From assembly GCA_934203075.1 (NCBI GenBank), contig CAKPYT010000040.1, positions 62,001-126,000 of the forward strand: a DNA stretch of 64,000 nucleotides, read 5' to 3'. Positions within the stretch are counted from its first letter, which is position 1. Every line of letters begins with the position of its first letter. The DNA is from an uncultured Clostridia bacterium (GTDB lineage: Bacteria > Bacillota > Clostridia > Christensenellales > CAG-314). Made by a program: the position numbers and the translations under genes. Positions 1 through 8,571 of this stretch are shown piece after piece. The notes below the pieces were generated by a model, which saw only the letters and a list, made by a program, of their open reading frames with translations, did no database searches and was not told the origin of the DNA.

Positions 1-489
1 ACCAAGAGCACGCTCACCCGTACGGAAGTGCGCGGCGGCGGCATCAAACCCTGGAGACAAAAAGGCACCGGCAGAGCCCGTCAGGGAAGCACCCGTGCAC
101 CGCAATGGATCAAGGGCGGCGTGGTATTCGCACCGAAGCCGCGCGATTTCAGCAAAAAGGTAAACCAACGCGCGAAAACGGAAGCATTGAAGAGCGCTCT
201 CAGTTATAAAGCGGCAAACAAAGAAATGATCGTTTTGGATAAGGTCGAACTTGCGGAAGCGAAAACCAAATATATGGCAGAGCTTCTGAAAAACTTCAAC
301 CTTGGCAAAAAGACGTTGCTGGTGGTCGGTTCTCATAACGACGACGTGGTTCTGGCAAGCAGAAATCTGCAGGAACTTACCGTTTGCGTCAGCGATCTGC
401 TGAACGTTTACGACGTGGTAGCAAACGCTACGCTGCTTGTAACCGCAGACGCAGTGAAGAATATCGAGGAGGCATACGCAGAATACTGA
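1..489 (+). CDS. rplD: 50S ribosomal protein L4, 5' end outside window
   Basis: Large-subunit protein L4, which lines the nascent-peptide tunnel and in many bacteria also controls its own operon. The frame is open from base 1, so the start codon lies upstream and about 40 N-terminal residues are missing. The visible part has the hallmark basic loop (GGGIKPWRQKGTGRARQGS) that reaches into the 23S core, then the globular domain ending EEAYAEY. It sits at the usual S10-operon position before L23. Its TGA stop overlaps the CTG start of rplW, so the two genes should be translationally coupled. Confidence 0.97.
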   Translation, partial: TKSTLTRTEVRGGGIKPWRQKGTGRARQGSTRAPQWIKGGVVFAPKPRDFSKKVNQRAKTEALKSALSYKAANKEMIVLDKVELAEAKTKYMAELLKNFNLGKKTLLVVGSHNDDVVLASRNLQELTVCVSDLLNVYDVVANATLLVTADAVKNIEEAYAEY

Positions 490-776
490 AAGCCTACGAC
501 ATTATCATCAAACCGGTACTCAGCGAAAAGAGTTACGCGGGCATTGCAAACAAGAGATACACTTTCGTCGTTGCGCGTAACGCGAACAAAGTGGAAATCA
601 AGCAAGCAGTAGAAGAAATCTTCGGTGTTCAGGTAGAAAAAGTGAATACCGTCAACGTCAGAGGAAAACTGAAAAGACAAGGCCGCACGCAGGGTTACAC
701 CGCAAAATACAAAAAAGCGATTGTGCAACTGAAAGCGTCCAGCAAGGCTATTGAGTTCTTTGAAAGTTTAGCATAA
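486..776 (+). CDS. rplW: 50S ribosomal protein L23, CTG start
   Basis: L23 sits at the tunnel exit and docks trigger factor and SRP. The product (KAYDIIIKPVLSEKS...) aligns with family N-termini that begin Met-Lys. No ATG, GTG or TTG lies near that position. CTG at 486 fits: it gives Met-Lys-Ala-Tyr-Asp, yields 96 residues (the family norm is about 95-100), overlaps the rplD TGA as CTGA, and follows AGGAGG at 467-472. ATA at 483 is the only other near-cognate option. An in-frame TTG at 384 would add 34 residues that do not belong to L23. Confidence 0.93.
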   Translation: MKAYDIIIKPVLSEKSYAGIANKRYTFVVARNANKVEIKQAVEEIFGVQVEKVNTVNVRGKLKRQGRTQGYTAKYKKAIVQLKASSKAIEFFESLA

Positions 777-794
777 GGACGGAGGGAATGAAAC

Positions 795-1622
795 ATGGCT
801 ATTAAAAGATATAAACCTACTTCTCCGGCACGTCGTTTTATGTCCGTTTCGGCTTACGAAGAAATCACGAAAACCACGCCTGAAAGAAGTCTGTTGGAAA
901 CCAAGAAAAAGACCGGCGGCCGCAATGCTTCCGGCAAGATCACCGTCCGTCACATCGGCGGCGGCAATCGCATCAAATATCGCGTGATCGATTTCAAGCG
1001 GAACAAAACCGATATTCCGGCAAAAGTCACCGCAATCGAATACGATCCGAACCGTTCCGCAAACATCGCACTGTTGTGCTATGCGGACGGTGAAAAGAGA
1101 TACATCCTCGCACCGGTCGGGCTGACGGTGGGCGACACCGTTATCAGCAGCACCTCTGCGGATATCAAAACCGGCAACTGCCTGCCGATCGAAAACATTC
1201 CGGTCGGTACCGTGCTGCACAACATCGAGCTGCACCCCGGCAAAGGCGGTCAGATCGCACGTGCCGCCGGCATCTCCGCCCAATTGATGGCGAAAGAAGG
1301 CAAATACGCAACGCTGCGTATGCCGAGCGGTGAAATGCGTCTGGTGTTGCTGCAATGCCGCGCAACGATCGGTCAGGTCGGCAATCTCGATCACGAAATC
1401 GTTTCCGTCGGCAAAGCGGGCAAAACGCGTCATATGGGCACGCGTCCTACCGTTCGCGGCAGCGTCATGAACCCGAACGACCACCCTCACGGCGGTGGCG
1501 AAGGCAAATCGCCTGTCGGACGTCCCGGGCCGGTTACTCCTTGGGGTAAACCTGCTCTCGGTTACAAGACCAGAAAGAAGAAGAACGTTAACAATAAGTT
1601 TATTGTGAAGCGTGTGAACTAA
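795..1622 (+). CDS. rplB: 50S ribosomal protein L2
   Basis: L2 is a core 23S-binding protein needed for subunit association and peptidyl-transferase assembly. At 275 aa it has the normal length. The N-terminal OB-like half begins [18 protein letters not shown], and the C-terminal half carries the conserved [19 protein letters not shown] segment with the histidine close to the peptidyl-transferase centre. The end is very basic ([15 protein letters not shown]). Spacing is 18 bp after rplW and 17 bp before rpsS. The start follows GGAGGG. Confidence 0.98.
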   Translation: MAIKRYKPTSPARRFMSVSAYEEITKTTPERSLLETKKKTGGRNASGKITVRHIGGGNRIKYRVIDFKRNKTDIPAKVTAIEYDPNRSANIALLCYADGEKRYILAPVGLTVGDTVISSTSADIKTGNCLPIENIPVGTVLHNIELHPGKGGQIARAAGISAQLMAKEGKYATLRMPSGEMRLVLLQCRATIGQVGNLDHEIVSVGKAGKTRHMGTRPTVRGSVMNPNDHPHGGGEGKSPVGRPGPVTPWGKPALGYKTRKKKNVNNKFIVKRVN

Positions 1623-1639
1623 TCGGAGGCAATTGAGTA

Positions 1640-1918
1640 ATGAGTAGATCAGTGAAAAAAGGACCTTTTGTCGATGCGAAACTCTTGAAAAGAGTGCAGG
1701 AAATGAATCAGAAAGGCGAAAAGAAAGTATTAAAAACTTGGTCGAGATCTTCCACCATCTTCCCGGATTTTGTGGGACATACCATTGCCGTTCACGATGG
1801 CAGAAAACATGTTCCGGTGTACATCACCGAAGATATGGTAGGGTTGAAGTTGGGTGAATTTGCCCCGACCAGAACCTTTAAGGGGCATAGCGGCGGCAAA
1901 ACGACCGCAGCGAAATAG
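1640..1918 (+). CDS. rpsS: 30S ribosomal protein S19
   Basis: S19 lies in the head of the small subunit, pairs with S13 and contacts the A-site tRNA region. The 92-aa product starts [12 protein letters not shown] and contains the family signature [15 protein letters not shown] and [15 protein letters not shown]. Length and position between L2 and L22 are standard. GGAGG at about 1624 gives a long but usable spacing. The stop is followed directly by the rplV ribosome site. Confidence 0.98.
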   Translation: MSRSVKKGPFVDAKLLKRVQEMNQKGEKKVLKTWSRSSTIFPDFVGHTIAVHDGRKHVPVYITEDMVGLKLGEFAPTRTFKGHSGGKTTAAK

Positions 1919-1928
1919 GAGGAGAAAC

Positions 1929-2315
1929 ATGGCTACAAGAAGTAAAGTAAAATCCGGAAACAGAGCGGTGAATAAAGATCCGCGTCCGTATGCCGTAGCG
2001 AAATACATCCGTATCTCTCCTTCGAAAGTGGGCGTCGTATTGGATCTGATTCGCGGAAAGAGCTATGCGGAAGCGGTTGCCATTCTGGAAAACACTCCCA
2101 AAGCCGCAAGCTTGCCGGTGAAAAAGGTTTTGAACTCTGCCGCAGCGAATGCGGAAGTGAACAAAGGCATGAACAAAAGCGATTTGTACGTTGCGGAATG
2201 CTATGCCGACCAAGGTCCTACCTTAAAGCGCGTGATGCCGCGTGCACAAGGCAGAGCTTACAGAATTTTGAAGCGCACCAGCCACATCACCGTGGTGTTG
2301 GATGCCGTTAAGTAG
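1929..2315 (+). CDS. rplV: 50S ribosomal protein L22
   Basis: L22 lines the exit tunnel and is a known site of macrolide-resistance changes in other bacteria. The 128-aa product has the family core [20 protein letters not shown] and the tunnel hairpin ending [21 protein letters not shown]. The start at 1929 is chosen because AGGAGGAG stands about 5 bp before it. An open frame reaching back into rpsS has no such support. A short basic N-terminal stretch ([17 protein letters not shown]) precedes the core and is longer than in Bacillus. Confidence 0.97.
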   Translation: MATRSKVKSGNRAVNKDPRPYAVAKYIRISPSKVGVVLDLIRGKSYAEAVAILENTPKAASLPVKKVLNSAAANAEVNKGMNKSDLYVAECYADQGPTLKRVMPRAQGRAYRILKRTSHITVVLDAVK

Positions 2316-2324
2316 GAGGACGAT

Positions 2325-2996
2325 ATGGGACAGAAAGTTAATCCGCACGGAATGCGCGTGGGCATTATCAAGGGGTGGAACTCCCAATGGTTTGCCAACA
2401 AGCAGGAATTCGCAAAGTTATTGAAAGAAGATAACGTCATCAGAAAATATCTGAAAGAAAAATACTATGCTGCCGCAATTTCCTCCATTGTGTTGGAAAG
2501 AAGCGCAGGAAAAGTTGTGGTGAACATCAACACCAGCCGTCCGGGCGTATTGATCGGAAAAGGCGGAGCCGGTGTGGAAGCCATGAAGCAAGAAGTAGAA
2601 AAACTGACCGGCGGCAAACAAGTCGTGCTGAATATTCTGGAAGTGAAAAAGCCGGATATCGACGCGCAACTGGTTGCAGAAAGCATTGCCGCTCAGTTGG
2701 AAAAACGTATTTCCTTCCGTCGTGCCATCCGTCAGGCGATGGGGCGCGCAATGCGCGGCGGCGCAAAGGGAATCAAAGCGTCGGTCGGAGGCCGTCTGGA
2801 CGGTGCCGAAATCGCGCGCAGCGAACACTATCACGAAGGCTCCATTCCGCTGCACACCTTGCGTGCGGATATCGACTACGGCTTTGCGCAGGCGCACACC
2901 ACCTTCGGCGTGATCGGCGTAAAAGTGTGGATCTATAAGGGTGAAGTTCTCGCAAAGAAAGAAGTGAAAGGAGGACAAGCAAATGTTAATGCCTAA
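2325..2996 (+). CDS. rpsC: 30S ribosomal protein S3
   Basis: S3 is a head protein at the mRNA entry tunnel with helicase-like activity. The 223-aa product begins [18 protein letters not shown], has the KH-domain GXXG loop in [14 protein letters not shown], and the C-terminal domain with [20 protein letters not shown]. Length is normal. The last 14 bases overlap rplP, whose ribosome site AAAGGAGG lies within the S3 coding sequence. Confidence 0.98.
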   Translation: MGQKVNPHGMRVGIIKGWNSQWFANKQEFAKLLKEDNVIRKYLKEKYYAAAISSIVLERSAGKVVVNINTSRPGVLIGKGGAGVEAMKQEVEKLTGGKQVVLNILEVKKPDIDAQLVAESIAAQLEKRISFRRAIRQAMGRAMRGGAKGIKASVGGRLDGAEIARSEHYHEGSIPLHTLRADIDYGFAQAHTTFGVIGVKVWIYKGEVLAKKEVKGGQANVNA

Positions 2997-3411
2997 AAGA
3001 GTGAAGAGACGCCGTCAATTCCGTGGTCGGATGAAGGGCGCCGCTCACAAAGGAAATCAACTTGCATACGGCGATTACGGTTTGCAAGCATTGGAATGCG
3101 GCTGGGTCAAGAGCAATCAGATCGAAGCGGCCCGTGTTGCAATGACCAGATTCATCAAGCGTGGCGGTAACGTTTGGGTAGATATCTTCCCTCACAAACC
3201 GGTAACGAAAAAACCGGCCGAAACCCGCATGGGCTCCGGTAAAGGTTCTCCGGAATACTGGGTAGCAGTTGTAAAACCGGGCAGAGTGCTGTTTGAAATG
3301 GGCGGCGTTCCCGAAGATATCGCAAGAGAAGCATTGCGTCTCGCAAGTCACAAATTGCCCGTAAAATGCAAATTTGTGAAAAAAGAAGCGGAAGAAGGCG
3401 GTGAAGGTTGA
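2983..3411 (+). CDS. rplP: 50S ribosomal protein L16
   Basis: L16 organises the A-site side of the large subunit. The product (142 aa from the first ATG, 140 from the second at 2989) begins [19 protein letters not shown] and includes [21 protein letters not shown], the conserved loop holding the arginine that is hydroxylated in some species. AAAGGAGG at 2968-2975 favours 2983. It overlaps rpsC by 14 bp, and its TGA shares its last base with the ATG of rpmC (TGATG). Confidence 0.97.
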   Translation: MLMPKRVKRRRQFRGRMKGAAHKGNQLAYGDYGLQALECGWVKSNQIEAARVAMTRFIKRGGNVWVDIFPHKPVTKKPAETRMGSGKGSPEYWVAVVKPGRVLFEMGGVPEDIAREALRLASHKLPVKCKFVKKEAEEGGEG

Positions 3412-3623
3412 TGAAAGCAAAAGCAGTTCATGAAATGACGAACGAAGAATTAGTGGCTAAGTTGGAAGAATTGAAAAAAGAATTGTTCAACCTTCGTATG
3501 AGCCATGCAACCAATCAGTTAACAAATCCTTTGTCTATTAACACGTGCAAAAAAGACATCGCGAAAGTGAAAACGGTTTTGCGTGAACGTGAATTGAACA
3601 TCGTTCACACGAAGAAGGCATAA
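3411..3623 (+). CDS. rpmC: 50S ribosomal protein L29
   Basis: L29 is a small two-helix protein near the tunnel exit that contacts L23. The 70-aa product shows the family pattern MTNEELVAKLEELKKELFNLR followed by a second helix with TVLRERELN. The ATG at 3411 overlaps the L16 stop by one base, and a purine-rich GGTGAAGG lies just upstream. A TTG three bases earlier is less likely. The gene is followed 16 bp later by S17. Confidence 0.96.
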   Translation: MKAKAVHEMTNEELVAKLEELKKELFNLRMSHATNQLTNPLSINTCKKDIAKVKTVLRERELNIVHTKKA

Positions 3624-3639
3624 GGAGCGAGAGTGAAAA

Positions 3640-3894
3640 ATGGAAAGAAATCTTAGAAAAGAAAGAGTCGGGTTGGTTGTTTCCGATAAGATGGATAAGA
3701 CGATCGTCGTAGCCGTTGTGGAAAAATACAAACACCCCCTCTATAAGAAAACCGTGTCGAAAACCAAAAAGTTTGCCGCACACGACGAGCAAAACGCTTG
3801 CCAAATCGGGGACAAGGTCCTGATCGCCGAAACCAGACATCTCAGCAAAACCAAAAACTGGCGTTTGGTGGAGATCATCGAAAAGGCGAAGTAA
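3640..3894 (+). CDS. rpsQ: 30S ribosomal protein S17
   Basis: S17 is a primary 16S-binding protein with an OB fold. The 84-aa product starts [21 protein letters not shown] and contains [16 protein letters not shown] and the conserved [19 protein letters not shown] loop. Length and order (L29-S17-L14) are canonical. A GGAGCGAGAG stretch precedes the start. Confidence 0.97.
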   Translation: MERNLRKERVGLVVSDKMDKTIVVAVVEKYKHPLYKKTVSKTKKFAAHDEQNACQIGDKVLIAETRHLSKTKNWRLVEIIEKAK

Positions 3895-3911
3895 TTTAAG
3901 GAGAAAAGACT

Positions 3912-4280
3912 ATGATACAACCTCAAACGATATTAAAAGCGGCCGATAACTCGGGCGCAAAAGAAATTATGTGTATCAGAGTGCTCGGCGGGTCCTTCCG
4001 TAGAACCGGTAACATCGGCGACGTCATCGTTGCGAGCGTAAAAAGCGCATCTACCGGCGGCCTTGTGAAAAAGGGCGACGTTGTAAAAGCGGTGATCGTT
4101 CGTACGACTACCGGCGTAGGCCGTAAGGATGGTACGCACATTCGCTTCGACGACAACGCAGCCGTCATTATTGATAACGCAAAACAGCCGTGGGGAACGC
4201 GTATTTTCGGGCCCATCGCACGTGAATTGAGAGAAAAAGACTATATGCGTATTATCTCTCTCGCACCGGAAGTGCTGTAA
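3912..4280 (+). CDS. rplN: 50S ribosomal protein L14
   Basis: L14 forms an intersubunit bridge and is the docking site of silencing factor RsfS. The 122-aa protein is full length, beginning [27 protein letters not shown], with [14 protein letters not shown] and ending [14 protein letters not shown] precedes the ATG. It opens the set rplN-rplX-rplE-rpsN with 12-15 bp gaps. Confidence 0.98.
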   Translation: MIQPQTILKAADNSGAKEIMCIRVLGGSFRRTGNIGDVIVASVKSASTGGLVKKGDVVKAVIVRTTTGVGRKDGTHIRFDDNAAVIIDNAKQPWGTRIFGPIARELREKDYMRIISLAPEVL

Positions 4281-4292
4281 GGAGGAATCGCA

Positions 4293-4697
4293 ATGAGCCA
4301 AATGAAAATTAAGAAAGGCGACTTCGTTCAGGTCATCGTCGGCGACGAAAACGAAAAGGGGAAAACCGGCAAAGTGGTGGCGGTGTTCCCTTCCGAAAAC
4401 AAAGTCATCGTAGAAAACGTTAACATCGTAAAACGTCACACGAAACCGCGCAGTGCACAGCAAAGCGGCGGCATCATTGAAAAACCGCGTGCCATTGACG
4501 CGTCCAACGTGATGTTGTACTGCCCGAACTGCAAAAAAGGCGTACGTTTCCACGTCGTGAAAGACGAAGCGGGAAACAAAGTGCGTCAATGTGCAAAGTG
4601 CGCTAAGGTGATTGACAAAGCACCCGCAAAAGAAGCGGAACAAAAAACCGCAACGAAAGCGAAAAGAAAAAGCAAAAAAGCCGAAGAGGCTAAATAA
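4293..4697 (+). CDS. rplX: 50S ribosomal protein L24 with basic C-terminal tail
   Basis: L24 initiates large-subunit assembly through its N-terminal KOW motif, visible here as [25 protein letters not shown]. The middle contains two Cys pairs (CPNC and CAKC) around residues 74-96 that could bind zinc, as in other L24 proteins of this type. The family is usually about 100-105 aa. Here 134 aa are present because of a Lys/Ala/Glu-rich tail ([20 protein letters not shown]). The same residue bias appears in L30 of this operon, suggesting a lineage habit of adding charged tails. Confidence 0.96.
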   Translation: MSQMKIKKGDFVQVIVGDENEKGKTGKVVAVFPSENKVIVENVNIVKRHTKPRSAQQSGGIIEKPRAIDASNVMLYCPNCKKGVRFHVVKDEAGNKVRQCAKCAKVIDKAPAKEAEQKTATKAKRKSKKAEEAK

Positions 4698-4711
4698 AGA
4701 GGAGGTCTACT

Positions 4712-5257
4712 ATGGCAGAAAACAGAATCAAAGCGAAATACGTTGCTGAAGTAGCCCCCGCTCTTCAGAAAAAGTTCAACTACGAAAACGTGAACCAAAT
4801 CCCGAAACTGGTGAAAATCGTCATCAACGCGGGGCTTGGCGACGCGAAAGACAATGCAAAGAGCTTTCAACTGGCAGTAGAAGAACTGAAAGCAATCAGC
4901 GGCCAGAAGCCGTTGGTAACGCAGGCGAAAAAGTCCGTTGCAAACTTCAAAATTCGGGAAGGCATGAACGTCGGCGCAAAGGTAACGCTGCGCGGTCAAA
5001 GAATGTACGAATTTATGGATAAGCTCGTGTCCGTGGCGTTGCCGCGCGTAAGAGACTTCCGCGGAATTCCCGCAAACTCTTTCGACGGCAGAGGCAACTA
5101 CACCTTCGGCGTAAAAGAACAACTGATTTTCCCCGAAATCGTATACGATCAGGTGGAAAAAACGAGAGGTTTCGATATTACTTTCGTCACCACCGCTCAG
5201 ACGGACGAAGAGGCGAAAGAATTGCTGAAACTGTTGGGATTGCCCTTCAAGGCATAA
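4712..5257 (+). CDS. rplE: 50S ribosomal protein L5
   Basis: L5 binds 5S rRNA and contacts P-site tRNA. The 181-aa product is full length, with [14 protein letters not shown], the conserved [25 protein letters not shown] region and [20 protein letters not shown] at the C terminus. GAGGAGG precedes the ATG. It is followed 12 bp later by S14. Confidence 0.98.
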   Translation: MAENRIKAKYVAEVAPALQKKFNYENVNQIPKLVKIVINAGLGDAKDNAKSFQLAVEELKAISGQKPLVTQAKKSVANFKIREGMNVGAKVTLRGQRMYEFMDKLVSVALPRVRDFRGIPANSFDGRGNYTFGVKEQLIFPEIVYDQVEKTRGFDITFVTTAQTDEEAKELLKLLGLPFKA

Positions 5258-5269
5258 AGGGAGGAAAGT

Positions 5270-5455
5270 ATGGCGAAAAAGGCTTTAATTAACAAACAAC
5301 AAAAAGCTCCGAAGTTTTCTACCCGTGCTTACACGAGATGCTCCATCTGCGGTCGTCCGCATTCCGTACTGAAAAAGTACGGGATCTGCAGAGTCTGCTT
5401 CAGAGAGCTCGCGTATAAGGGTGAGATTCCCGGTGTAAAGAAATCCAGCTGGTAA
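5270..5455 (+). CDS. rpsN: 30S ribosomal protein S14, zinc-binding type
   Basis: S14 is a late-assembling head protein. This is the short (61 aa) zinc form, with two CxxC pairs (CSICGRP and CRVCF) holding one zinc ion. That is the form found in the spc operon of Firmicutes and Actinobacteria. The C terminus [11 protein letters not shown] is typical. No zinc-independent paralogue is visible in this window. Confidence 0.98.
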   Translation: MAKKALINKQQKAPKFSTRAYTRCSICGRPHSVLKKYGICRVCFRELAYKGEIPGVKKSSW

Positions 5456-5479
5456 GCATTGAAATAGGAGGAAGAACAA

Positions 5480-5878
5480 ATGGTTGTAACTGATCCGATT
5501 GCGGATATGCTGACACGTATCAGAAACGCCCTCACGGCGAAACACGAAAACGTTGAAATACCAGCATCTAAAATGAAAAAGGCAATTGCACAAATCCTTT
5601 TGGACGAAGGCTTCATTGCCGGATACGAAGTAAAAGAACAAGAATTGCAGGACAGCATCGTGGTCGACCTGAAATACGTCGGCAAAAACGAAAGCGTCAT
5701 CACCGGTCTGAAGAGAATTTCCAAACCCGGTTTGCGCGTCTATGCAAAAAGCACGGAATTGCCGGTTGTGCTGAACGGCCTCGGCATTGCGATTTTGTCT
5801 ACGTCCAAGGGCGTTATGACGAATAAAAAAGCGAAAGAACAAAACCTCGGCGGCGAAGTTCTCGCTTATGTATGGTAA
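5480..5878 (+). CDS. rpsH: 30S ribosomal protein S8
   Basis: S8 is a primary 16S rRNA binder and, in E. coli, the translational repressor of the spc operon. The 132-aa product begins [18 protein letters not shown] and has the RNA-binding C-terminal segment [31 protein letters not shown]. The start follows AGGAGG. Length and position are canonical. Confidence 0.98.
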   Translation: MVVTDPIADMLTRIRNALTAKHENVEIPASKMKKAIAQILLDEGFIAGYEVKEQELQDSIVVDLKYVGKNESVITGLKRISKPGLRVYAKSTELPVVLNGLGIAILSTSKGVMTNKKAKEQNLGGEVLAYVW

Positions 5879-5896
5879 CGGGAGGGCACAAAAACA

Positions 5897-6436
5897 ATGT
5901 CTCGTATTGGTAGAATGCCCATTGCCATCCCCGCAGGGGTGGAAGTCCTGGTGGCAGACGGTGTCGTCACCGTCAAAGGCCCGAAGGGCACGTTGTCGCA
6001 AGCGTTGACGAGCGACATCGCATGTAAAGTAGAAAACGGTCACGTGGTGCTGACGCGCGACAGCGAACAGAAGGAAACCAAAGCAAAACACGGCATGTTC
6101 CGTGCGTTGGTTCACAATATGGTCGTGGGTGTTACGCAAGGCTTCACGAAAAGCCTCATCGTAAACGGCGTAGGCTACAAGGCGCAAGTGCAAGGCAACA
6201 AACTGGTGATGGACCTCGGCTACAGCCACGACGTAGAGTTCGTAGCTCCCGAAGGAATCACTTTGGAATGCCCCAAGCCGGAAGAAATCATTGTAAAAGG
6301 CATCGATAAAAATCTGGTCGGGCAGGTCGCCGCAAACATTCGCGCAAAACGCGTTGTGGAGCCCTATCACGCATACGGCATCAAGTATAAAGATGAAGTC
6401 GTTGTGATGAAAGAAGGCAAAACTGCCGGGAAATAA
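5897..6436 (+). CDS. rplF: 50S ribosomal protein L6
   Basis: L6 sits near the factor-binding site of the large subunit and consists of two similar domains. The 179-aa product starts MSRIGRMPIAIPAGVEV and contains VTVKGPKGTL in domain 1 and GYSHDVEFVAPEGI and NIRAKRVVEPYHAYGIKY in domain 2. Length is standard. GGGAGGG precedes the start. Confidence 0.98.
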   Translation: MSRIGRMPIAIPAGVEVLVADGVVTVKGPKGTLSQALTSDIACKVENGHVVLTRDSEQKETKAKHGMFRALVHNMVVGVTQGFTKSLIVNGVGYKAQVQGNKLVMDLGYSHDVEFVAPEGITLECPKPEEIIVKGIDKNLVGQVAANIRAKRVVEPYHAYGIKYKDEVVVMKEGKTAGK

Positions 6437-6448
6437 GGAGTGTAGGAA

Positions 6449-6811
6449 ATGATTAGCAAGAAAAATAAAAACGCCGATAGATTAGTGCGTCATGCCAGAG
6501 TCAGAGAAAAAGTGAACGGCACCAGCCTGAAACCCCGTCTGAACGTGTACAGAAGCACCAATTACATTTACGCGCAAATCATTGATGACGTAAGAGGCAT
6601 CACGCTTGTTTCCGCATCCTCTCTCGCTATGGCAAAAGCACTGGAAGGCAAAACCAAAGTGGAAGCGGCAAAAGCAGTAGGGCTGGAAGTCGGAAAGAAA
6701 GCATTGGAAGCAGGCATCACCGAAGTGGTGTTTGACAGAGGCGGCTACATCTATACCGGCCGCGTACAAAGTCTTGCGGACGGCGCACGCGAAGCCGGCT
6801 TGAAATTCTAA
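6449..6811 (+). CDS. rplR: 50S ribosomal protein L18
   Basis: L18 carries 5S rRNA into the large subunit. The 120-aa product begins with a basic stretch and contains [38 protein letters not shown] and [27 protein letters not shown], all diagnostic. It is 12 bp downstream of rplF. Confidence 0.97.
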   Translation: MISKKNKNADRLVRHARVREKVNGTSLKPRLNVYRSTNYIYAQIIDDVRGITLVSASSLAMAKALEGKTKVEAAKAVGLEVGKKALEAGITEVVFDRGGYIYTGRVQSLADGAREAGLKF

Positions 6812-6828
6812 AAGGAGGGCGAAACGAT

Positions 6829-7434
6829 ATGAATAATCCAATCGAAAAACGCGAAGGTCAGGCGCGCGAAGGGCAACAACCTCGCGACGGTCAACGCGAC
6901 AATCGCAGACCGAACAGCAGACCTAGATACAACAAAGAACGCGAAGCGAAGGAAGACGACGGCCTCCAAAAGAAATTGGTGGAAGTAAGACGCGTTACGA
7001 AAGTAGTAAAAGGCGGACGCACGATGCGTTTCTCCGCTTTGGTTGTAGTGGGTGACGGCAAAGGCAAGGTCGGCGTCGGCACCGGGAAAGCGGCGGAAAT
7101 TCCGCAGGCAATCGAAAAAGCAACGCAACAGGCAAAACGTACCATGGTGGATGTGGCCCTCGTCGGCACTACCATCCCGCACGAAATCACCGGTGTGTTC
7201 GGCAGAGGCAAAGTTCTGCTGATGCCCGCAGAAGCAGGTACCGGCGTAATCGCCGGCGGTGCGGTTCGTAACGTTCTGGAAGTTTGCGGCGTAAAAGATA
7301 TCCGTACCAAAGCAATCGGGTCGAACAATCCGATTAACTGCGTAAGGGCTACCATCGAAGGGCTGAAAGGTCTTCACACGATTGAGCAAGTTGCCGCTTT
7401 GCGCGGTAAGTCCGTAGAGGAATTACAGGCATAG
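6829..7434 (+). CDS. rpsE: 30S ribosomal protein S5 with extended N terminus
   Basis: S5 acts in decoding accuracy and mRNA unwinding at the entry channel. The family core begins near residue 47 ([21 protein letters not shown]) and includes [20 protein letters not shown] and [18 protein letters not shown]. At 201 aa it is about 35 residues longer than usual, owing to a disordered, highly charged N-terminal segment rich in Arg, Gln, Asp and Glu. AGGAGG precedes the ATG at 6829, so the extension is probably translated. Confidence 0.96.
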   Translation: MNNPIEKREGQAREGQQPRDGQRDNRRPNSRPRYNKEREAKEDDGLQKKLVEVRRVTKVVKGGRTMRFSALVVVGDGKGKVGVGTGKAAEIPQAIEKATQQAKRTMVDVALVGTTIPHEITGVFGRGKVLLMPAEAGTGVIAGGAVRNVLEVCGVKDIRTKAIGSNNPINCVRATIEGLKGLHTIEQVAALRGKSVEELQA

Positions 7435-7446
7435 GAGGTAAACACA

Positions 7447-8112
7447 ATGGCAGAAAACGAAAAAGTGGTAGCAGAAGTTTCGGAAGAAAAACCGAAAACC
7501 GCAAGAAAAACCGCTGCTAAAAAGGCAGAAGGCGCAACGGCAGAAAAGAAACCCGCCGCAGAAAAGAAGCCGGCTGCAAAAAAGACTACCGCTAAAAAAG
7601 CGGAAGGCGAAGTAGCGGAAAAAGCAGAAAAACCGGCAAAGAAAGCAACAAAGAAGACCGAAGCAGAAGCGGAAAAGAAACCGGCTGCGAAGAAAGCCCC
7701 CGCGAAAAAGAAAGCGGCGGAAGCAGAGCAACCGGCACCGGTGGAAGCAGCGGAAGTCGTTGCAGAAGCGAAAGCAGAAGAAAAGCCGGTAAAAAAAGTT
7801 GCGAAAAAAGCCAAAAAAGCAGAAAAAGCACCGGAACCGCGCATCATGAACGGACACATCGTTGTGGAAGCAAAAGAGCCTCTCTTCAAAGTGAAACCGG
7901 CAAAAGGGACCGAAGTGTATGCAAAAGAAGAAGGGTTGATCAAAGTGACGTTGGTGCGCAGCACCATCGGCTGCCTGAAGGATCAACAGGCCACCGTACA
8001 GGCGTTGGGTCTGAAGAAAATCCGTTCTTCCAGAGTGCACAAAAACAACAAAGCAATTCAGGGGATGATTTTCAAAGTGCGTCATCTCGTGAAAGTGGAA
8101 GAAGTAAAGTAG
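7447..8112 (+). CDS. rpmD: 50S ribosomal protein L30 with long Lys/Ala-rich N-terminal extension
   Basis: The last ~58 residues (from about 164, LIKVTLVRSTIGCLKDQQAT, to RHLVKVEEVK) are a complete L30, a small 23S-binding protein normally of about 60 aa. Before it stand about 160 residues of low-complexity Lys/Ala/Glu/Pro sequence, with repeated units such as AEKKPAAEKKPAAKK, resembling histone-H1-like or HU tails. One uninterrupted frame starts at an ATG with AGGAGG at 7434-7439 and lies in the fixed S5-L30-L15 order, so it looks like a true fusion rather than a misread start. The role of the extension is unknown. Nonspecific RNA or DNA binding is a guess. Confidence 0.93.
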   Translation: MAENEKVVAEVSEEKPKTARKTAAKKAEGATAEKKPAAEKKPAAKKTTAKKAEGEVAEKAEKPAKKATKKTEAEAEKKPAAKKAPAKKKAAEAEQPAPVEAAEVVAEAKAEEKPVKKVAKKAKKAEKAPEPRIMNGHIVVEAKEPLFKVKPAKGTEVYAKEEGLIKVTLVRSTIGCLKDQQATVQALGLKKIRSSRVHKNNKAIQGMIFKVRHLVKVEEVK

Positions 8113-8124
8113 GAGGCAAACATC

Positions 8125-8571
8125 ATGAGAATTCATACGATCGCGCCGGCTCCCGGATCTACCACTCAACCCAAACGTTTGGGCAGAGGGATCGGCAGCG
8201 GCTTAGGTAAAACCAGCGGCAAGGGGCACAAAGGTCAATGGGCCCGTAGTGGCGGCGGCGTTCGTCCCGGTTTCGAAGGCGGTCAGATGCCTTTGGCCAG
8301 ACGTTTGCCGAAACGTGGCTTCCACAACAAGTTCCGTCTTTCTTATGCAATCGTGAATGTGGAAATCTTCAACGCGTTTGAAGACGGCGCAACGATCACG
8401 CCCGAACTGTTGCTTGACATGGGCTTGATCAACAACAAACATAATGCAGGGCTCAAAGTATTGGGTCAGGGCGAACTCAGCAAGAGTGTCACCGTTTATG
8501 CACACAAATTCTCCAAATCCGCGGCAGAAGCTATCGTAAAGGCCGGCGGCAAAGCAGAGGTAATTGAATAA
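8125..8571 (+). CDS. rplO: 50S ribosomal protein L15
   Basis: L15 is a late-assembly 23S-binding protein. The 148-aa product has the glycine-rich basic N-terminal arm ([21 protein letters not shown] and [18 protein letters not shown]) and the globular C-terminal part ending [15 protein letters not shown]. Its stop codon TAA and the ATG of secY share one base (TAATG), coupling ribosome and translocon synthesis. Confidence 0.98.
   Translation: MRIHTIAPAPGSTTQPKRLGRGIGSGLGKTSGKGHKGQWARSGGGVRPGFEGGQMPLARRLPKRGFHNKFRLSYAIVNVEIFNAFEDGATITPELLLDMGLINNKHNAGLKVLGQGELSKSVTVYAHKFSKSAAEAIVKAGGKAEVIE

Noticed and set aside
7423..8169. Long minus-strand open frame opposite rpmD
   Set aside because: It is Phe/Cys-rich, the mirror of the Lys/Ala-rich codons of the L30 extension, with no ribosome site. 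A composition artefact.
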